Assembly: GCF_963678975.1 (NCBI RefSeq)
Contig: NC_089276.1
Coordinates: forward strand, 20,897,226 to 20,961,225
DNA: 64,000 bases
From: Dysidea avara
Taxonomy: Eukaryota; Porifera; Demospongiae; Dictyoceratida; Dysideidae
Direction of reading: 5' to 3'
Below the pieces are notes generated by a model. The model searched no databases. It saw only the letters and a program-made list of their open reading frames with translations, and was not told where the DNA came from. Below are positions 59,515-64,000 of the stretch, piece by piece (the first letter of the stretch is position 1; each line of letters begins with the position of its first letter). Made by a program: the position numbers and the translations under genes.

Positions 59515-60360
59515 AAGTAACAAACTTACATAAAGAGAAATTACATATGAATTGGAATCATAAAACAGAAGGTTGTCTGTACTTGCACCTGTACTAGTGG
59601 ACATTTAATACTGACTGAACCTACTTCAGTCATGGTTATACTATTACAAGTTATATGACTGAAGTACGTAGGAATTAATGCACACTAAAGGCCTTTTCAC
59701 ACTGAATGCACATTGAATGCAGATCCGGCTGGGGTCAGAGGATCGAATGTTCATCAATCCATTTCACCCAACGTATGCAGCAACTGAATTCAATTCGCTT
59801 TCATAGCATGTGAATTAATTAATTGATTATGTAGTGAAAAATTAAATGGCATTGGTGATTGTACTACCTTCTTCGTATTCCTTGGAATCAGAAAAGTGAA
59901 GGAATGTTGTTAGTACACTTACAAAACATTGAGTGCCAAGAAGTTGGGTAGTTGTTATGAGGAAACCTGTTTACCGGGCACGATGATTTCAGAATAGTAC
60001 ACTATTCCTCCGACACTCACTCATGGTCACCAAATCACTTCCACAAGCTGAGTATAACACTAGGTAAGCCATCGCTTTAGTCTTGGCGCAATAGTCATGC
60101 TTTGCACGAGATATCTCGAGACTGTACAGTGCCCCCTTGCTAATTAAGCTAATGTGCATTAAGTCCAGCCAATTCACTTCTCGAAGTGGATTGACATGAA
60201 GCCAGATTGAATGCGCATTGAAATCAATCTGGCTCAGGTGTGAAATAGTCAGATTCAGCTTCGATGTGCATTTGACTGTAGTTTGAAAAGGCCTTAATAT
60301 AGCTGCAGGTGTAGGTAACAACTATTTTGATTTCTATGATCTCTTCTCAAATGCGCAATT
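59515..60360. repeat. Fold-back element family B, copy 2, split by an insertion
   Basis: Left arm around 59590-59640 (CTGTACTAGTGGACATTTAAT) and right arm around 60300-60345 (AGCTGCAGGTGTAGGTAAC, TTTCTATGATCTCTTCTC) match the intact copy at 34766-35013. A 606-bp MITE lies between them. Confidence 0.6.
59689..60294. mobile_element. MITE with AGGCCTTTTCA ends and TAA target duplication, nested in element B
   Basis: Inverted ends AGGCCTTTTCACAC and (complement) AGGCCTTTTCAAAC. TAA is present immediately outside both ends (59686-59688 and 60295-60297). A 3-bp TAA duplication fits PIF/Harbinger-type elements. No transposase frame in 606 bp. Confidence 0.7.
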
Positions 60361-61717
60361 ACTACTGAAATACATATACTTGTACTATTAGGTTTCAACA
60401 TATTTAATGCTAACCAGCACATTAATTTATAATGTAGAGGTGATCTACATAATATGGATTCTGTGCTACTGTATATAAATTCCTGAAGATCCTTACAAAT
60501 GGATACACTGAGATTTATCTGGTACATGTGGTTTCCATGGTATAATGCCAACACAGCAAGCTATTTGGTTTAACCATGGACAATATATATGTTGCACATG
60601 GATTGGAAACGTGCATGTAAATTATTGTGTCACGAATGGTATACAGTCCTTGTAATACAATGTCATAATATTTTACAGACTTGGTAGTGGAGACTAGAGT
60701 ACAATAGTGTGATTCTCTCACAGTTGCAGAACATTTTCGAAACATTAAGGCCTTTTTATCAAGTAGTAGTGTCTAGCTATCAGCCCCAAAGTTGTTATAT
60801 TGCTGGGTGCTGCGTGTTGCTCTAGTGTGTTTGTGTAGTGTAGGTGATGGCGAAGAAAGGAAAACCGCCCAATTTAAAGATTTAAAAAACATAATTATGT
60901 TTTATTTGTTTAGCCATTAAAACCTGATGTAAGAGAAGTTAATACTGAATTATCAGGTGGATGAGGTGCGAATGTAATGGAATGTTTGTATAGGCAAATC
61001 ATGGCAGTGGGAGCGTGTATTTACACATGCTTGCTACACATGAAGGAGCTAATTGTTCTGTTTCTTTAGCAACACAATGTGGTAAATTGGCATCATGTGA
61101 AGCTACACTACAGTGAACATTCAGACAACTATGTGAGCACCTGGTAATTGAAACTACCAATGCGCACTCACAGAAACTCAAGTGAAGGCGCTTAATTCCA
61201 TTACTTTTCGCTATAGAAGAACAAGTACTAGAATCAGTTCTGTATAAAACATTCTCTGTTTAAATGGCTGGTTTCACCATGAATTACGTTTGTCCCATAA
61301 ACTTTATTACTAGGAATGTTTCACTGTTTTGTGTAATCTATGGAGCCATTTCCAATCCATGTACAACATATTATATTATCTGTGAGTTTAACATACTTTA
61401 ATCCATAGTTAACTAGCTGTTATATTCTAAACAGTGTATTCACTAGTCTATGTATCTACTACAAGGGTGGTATGTTAAGACACTATCAAATCAAACATCA
61501 ATGGTATTGAGGAAATCAGAACAAATATACATATTATATCCATGGCTCTGTTTATGGTTAGTGGCATTTTAAAAGCCATCAACTCATGCCTGGACAGGAC
61601 ACATCTCCAGGAATCTACCTGTAAAAACAACTGAATGGCAATTCTATGGTTGCATGCCTACACCAAAAAACATCTCATGTGACTGTGCATGTGTGTGCGT
61701 GCGTGTGTGTGTGTATG

Positions 61718-61892
61718 TGGTAAGGCAGCATAGTCAAGTGGCTAGAGCATCGGCCTTGTAATCAAAAGGCTCCTGCTTTGATGCTTGCATATGCCAAATT
61801 GGTGTTGTTATTGTTTTTTTGAGCAAGACACTTACATTGCTCCAGTCCAGTGCTGGTTCACTGGGTAGGCGAGCATGGCAGCTGAAGGCTTT

Positions 61893-61893
<1 letters not shown>
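61718..61893 (+). mobile_element. tRNA-derived SINE
   Basis: The head resembles a tRNA: AGTCAAGTGGCTAGAGCATC around the A box, GGCCTTGTAATCAAAAGG as an anticodon-arm relic with TGT, and TGCTTTGATGC as a weakened B box. The body has GAGCAAGACACTTACATTGC then TCCAGTCCAGTGCTG, resembling a central block found in tRNA-SINEs of several invertebrates. The tail is the long (TG)n that follows. It lies in intron 1 of gene 3, about 0.3 kb before exon 2. Arms no longer pair well, so this is not a functional tRNA gene. Confidence 0.6.
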
Positions 61894-62176
<283 letters not shown>

Positions 62177-62202
62177 TCTTTTGACATGCACTGTACCTAT
62201 AG

Positions 62203-62315
62203 ATGGTGAGGTACCTATAGATGGTGAGGAGGGTTACTTTGGTCAAGAACAAGTACCACTTACAGATGAAATTAAGGAAATTCTTGAGGAATATCCTGAT
62301 GGACAGATCTTTAAA
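62203..62315 (+). CDS. Sacsin-like gene 3, coding exon 2 (two possible 3' splice sites)
   Basis: Homologue of 21215-21312, encoding (D)GEEGYFGQEQVPLTDEI then KEILEEYPDGQIFK before a GTATGT donor. An 18-bp tandem duplication (ACCTATAGATGGTGAGGT, then the same with a final A) gives two AG acceptors, so the exon may start at 62203 or 62221. Both keep the frame; the longer form adds GEVPID. One Tyr fewer than gene 2. The remaining exons lie beyond the window. Confidence 0.8.
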
Positions 62316-62595
62316 GTATGTTACTCTTGATTGTACAAACCATAATCATGTACAACCAGTCTCTTTGTCCATGCATATCAACTGTACTAAAGCCAAGTAA
62401 AGCAGGTTAAGTGTATCCATTTGCTGCTAAAGAACTACATTACATGTATGTACGTATGTACATGAGTATAGATTTTTCATAGTACATACTGTATCTATGC
62501 AGTATGTTCCTTAACTCTTTCCCGATTGAAAACTCTACACAGAGTTTCAAATGTGTAACTGTAACATACACATACAGTATGAAAATGAAAATCAT

Positions 62596-62656
62596 AAAGC
62601 AACATGCACCAGATGTGTATGCATTAAATGCATACACATCTGGTGCATGTTGCTTT
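62596..62656. repeat. 61-bp perfect palindrome
   Basis: Two 30-nt arms (AAAGCAACATGCACCAGATG onward, and the complement) around a single A at 62626. It abuts the large inverted repeat that starts at 62657. Confidence 0.95.
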
Positions 62657-62943
62657 ACAGAATCACGGAAGATGTGGCTCAAGAATATCAGTATGCTTAT
62701 GGGCAAATTCATTGTGAATCTTTGTAACAAGCTAGCAAAACCACTAGCTATTCTGCCCAGAAACAACATTATCTTAACAAACTAGGGAAACATCAGCCCA
62801 GCTGCAGTTGTACTTTAATCAAACTACATTAATGCAATAACTAGAGTAGTCAGAAATTACTGCTTTAACATCACTATACCTAGAGGAGTTAAAGGTAACC
62901 AACTTGAAATTCATGTGTGCACAAGCTTGTGTTTGTGTGTGCA

Positions 62944-63026
<83 letters not shown>

Positions 63027-63028
63027 AT

Positions 63029-63102
<74 letters not shown>

Positions 63103-63149
63103 ATGGGTGTGTGTGTAGTCACAAATTTTGTGACTACACACACACCCAT

Positions 63150-63248
<99 letters not shown>

Positions 63249-63535
63249 TGCACACACAAACACAAGCTTGTGCACACATGAATTTCAAGTTGGTTACCTT
63301 TAACTCCTCTAGGTATAGTGATGTTAAAGCAGTAATTTCTGACTACTCTAGTTATTGCATTAATGTAGTTTGATTAAAGTACAACTGCAGCTGGGCTGAT
63401 GTTTCCCTAGTTTGTTAAGATAATGTTGTTTCTGGGCAGAATAGCTAGTGGTTTTGCTAGCTTGTTACAAAGATTCACAATAAATTTGCCCATAAGCATA
63501 CTGATATTCTTGAGCCACATCTTCCGTGATTCTGT
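62657..63535. repeat. Large near-perfect inverted repeat
   Basis: The left arm from ACAGAATCACGGAAGATG is mirrored by the right arm ending CATCTTCCGTGATTCTGT, around a centre at about 63117-63139 (GTAGTCACAAA / TTTGTGACTAC). I see one mismatch in about 300 non-repetitive bases per arm (C at about 62714 against T). The arms differ mainly in GT-tract length: the left has two tracts separated by GCATGG, the right has one. Intron 2 of gene 3. Confidence 0.92.
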
Positions 63536-64000
63536 CTAATCACTCATGACAAGAGTTAATAATAGTAAGGAGGGAGAGTGTCTAATGGCTCAATAGGCCT
63601 GCATAAAATGAGCATGTAGGGCGATCTGGCTTAATGTCAGACATGTTAATTGCATGAAAGAAGATGTAGAATTAGGTCACATCATGCACAATTATACCAC
63701 CTGAATCTTGTGATGCATGTGTTCCCACAATCAAGCATGCTGATGAAAAGAAGCTGCGTTGAACAGTCATTTCTATTACATGAAGTAACTACAGCCTAAG
63801 AAGAGGCATCAGACAAATACTACAAGAAGGAGCATTCAAATAAAATACAGGTGGAAGTACATGCCTTCTGGTGATCTGGCTAGTTCAGGCCGAGGGCAAG
63901 CCCTAGAAGCATCAAATGAAAATAATACCAATAAAATACAGGTGGAAATAGATATTATTTTGAAGAAATTCTTTGTGACTTTCTGTGCCACTTGAGTCTT
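63536..64000. other. Intron 2 of gene 3, right edge of the window
   Basis: No gene recognised. AATAAAATACAGGTGGAA occurs twice (about 63839 and 63931), about 92 bp apart. Confidence 0.5.

Noticed and set aside
61729..61800. Functional tRNA-Thr gene
   Set aside because: Stems no longer pair and the B box is degraded; better explained as a SINE head.

Overview
The window is eukaryotic and almost certainly from an invertebrate animal. It has GT-AG introns, TATA-type promoters, AATAAA poly(A) signals, a DIRS-type retroelement, hAT-like and PIF/Harbinger-like MITEs, long microsatellites and many fold-back repeats. The giant-exon sacsin gene structure is metazoan. A sponge or other early-branching animal is my best guess, but that is inference.

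The backbone is a head-to-tail tandem array of three sacsin-like genes, all on the + strand. Gene 1 (2832-15522) contributes only its giant last coding exon; its first three coding exons lie upstream of the window. Its frame is broken once, by a 17-bp tandem duplication at 10146-10179. Gene 2 is complete: coding exons 19232-19238, 21215-21312, 28244-28502 and 38188-50831 join in phase to 13,008 nt, or 4335 aa. Gene 3 starts at 54901-54907, has exon 2 at 62203/62221-62315, and runs off the right edge. The repeat period is about 35.3-35.7 kb (stop to stop 35,309 bp; ATG to ATG 35,669 bp).

The encoded protein has the sacsin layout: three HSP90-like (GHKL) ATPase regions near residues 40, 1388 and 2357, a DnaJ domain with HPD at 4098-4100, a Gly/Arg-rich linker and a C-terminal HEPN domain. 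The ubiquitin-like domain at the N-terminus of vertebrate sacsin is not present. Homology between units extends into intron 3 and about 0.8 kb past the stop codon.

Region by region: 1-2831 is intron 3 of gene 1, full of fold-back repeats. 2832-15522 is the giant exon of gene 1. 15523-19000 is its 3' flank and the intergenic space. 19000-28243 holds the gene 2 promoter, exons 1-2 and introns 1-2; intron 1 carries a hAT-like MITE with 8-bp target duplications, and intron 2 carries an antisense 4.87-kb DIRS-like retrotransposon (22747-27619) with perfect 110-bp inverted terminal repeats and an internal complementary region. 28244-38187 is exon 3 and a 9.7-kb intron 3 with a 1.8-kb minisatellite, a (CTGC)n array of about 86 units and several hairpin elements. 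38188-50831 is the giant exon of gene 2. 50832-54630 is 3' flank and intergenic space. 54630-64000 is the gene 3 promoter, exons 1-2 and repeat-rich introns, ending in a nearly perfect inverted repeat of about 0.9 kb.
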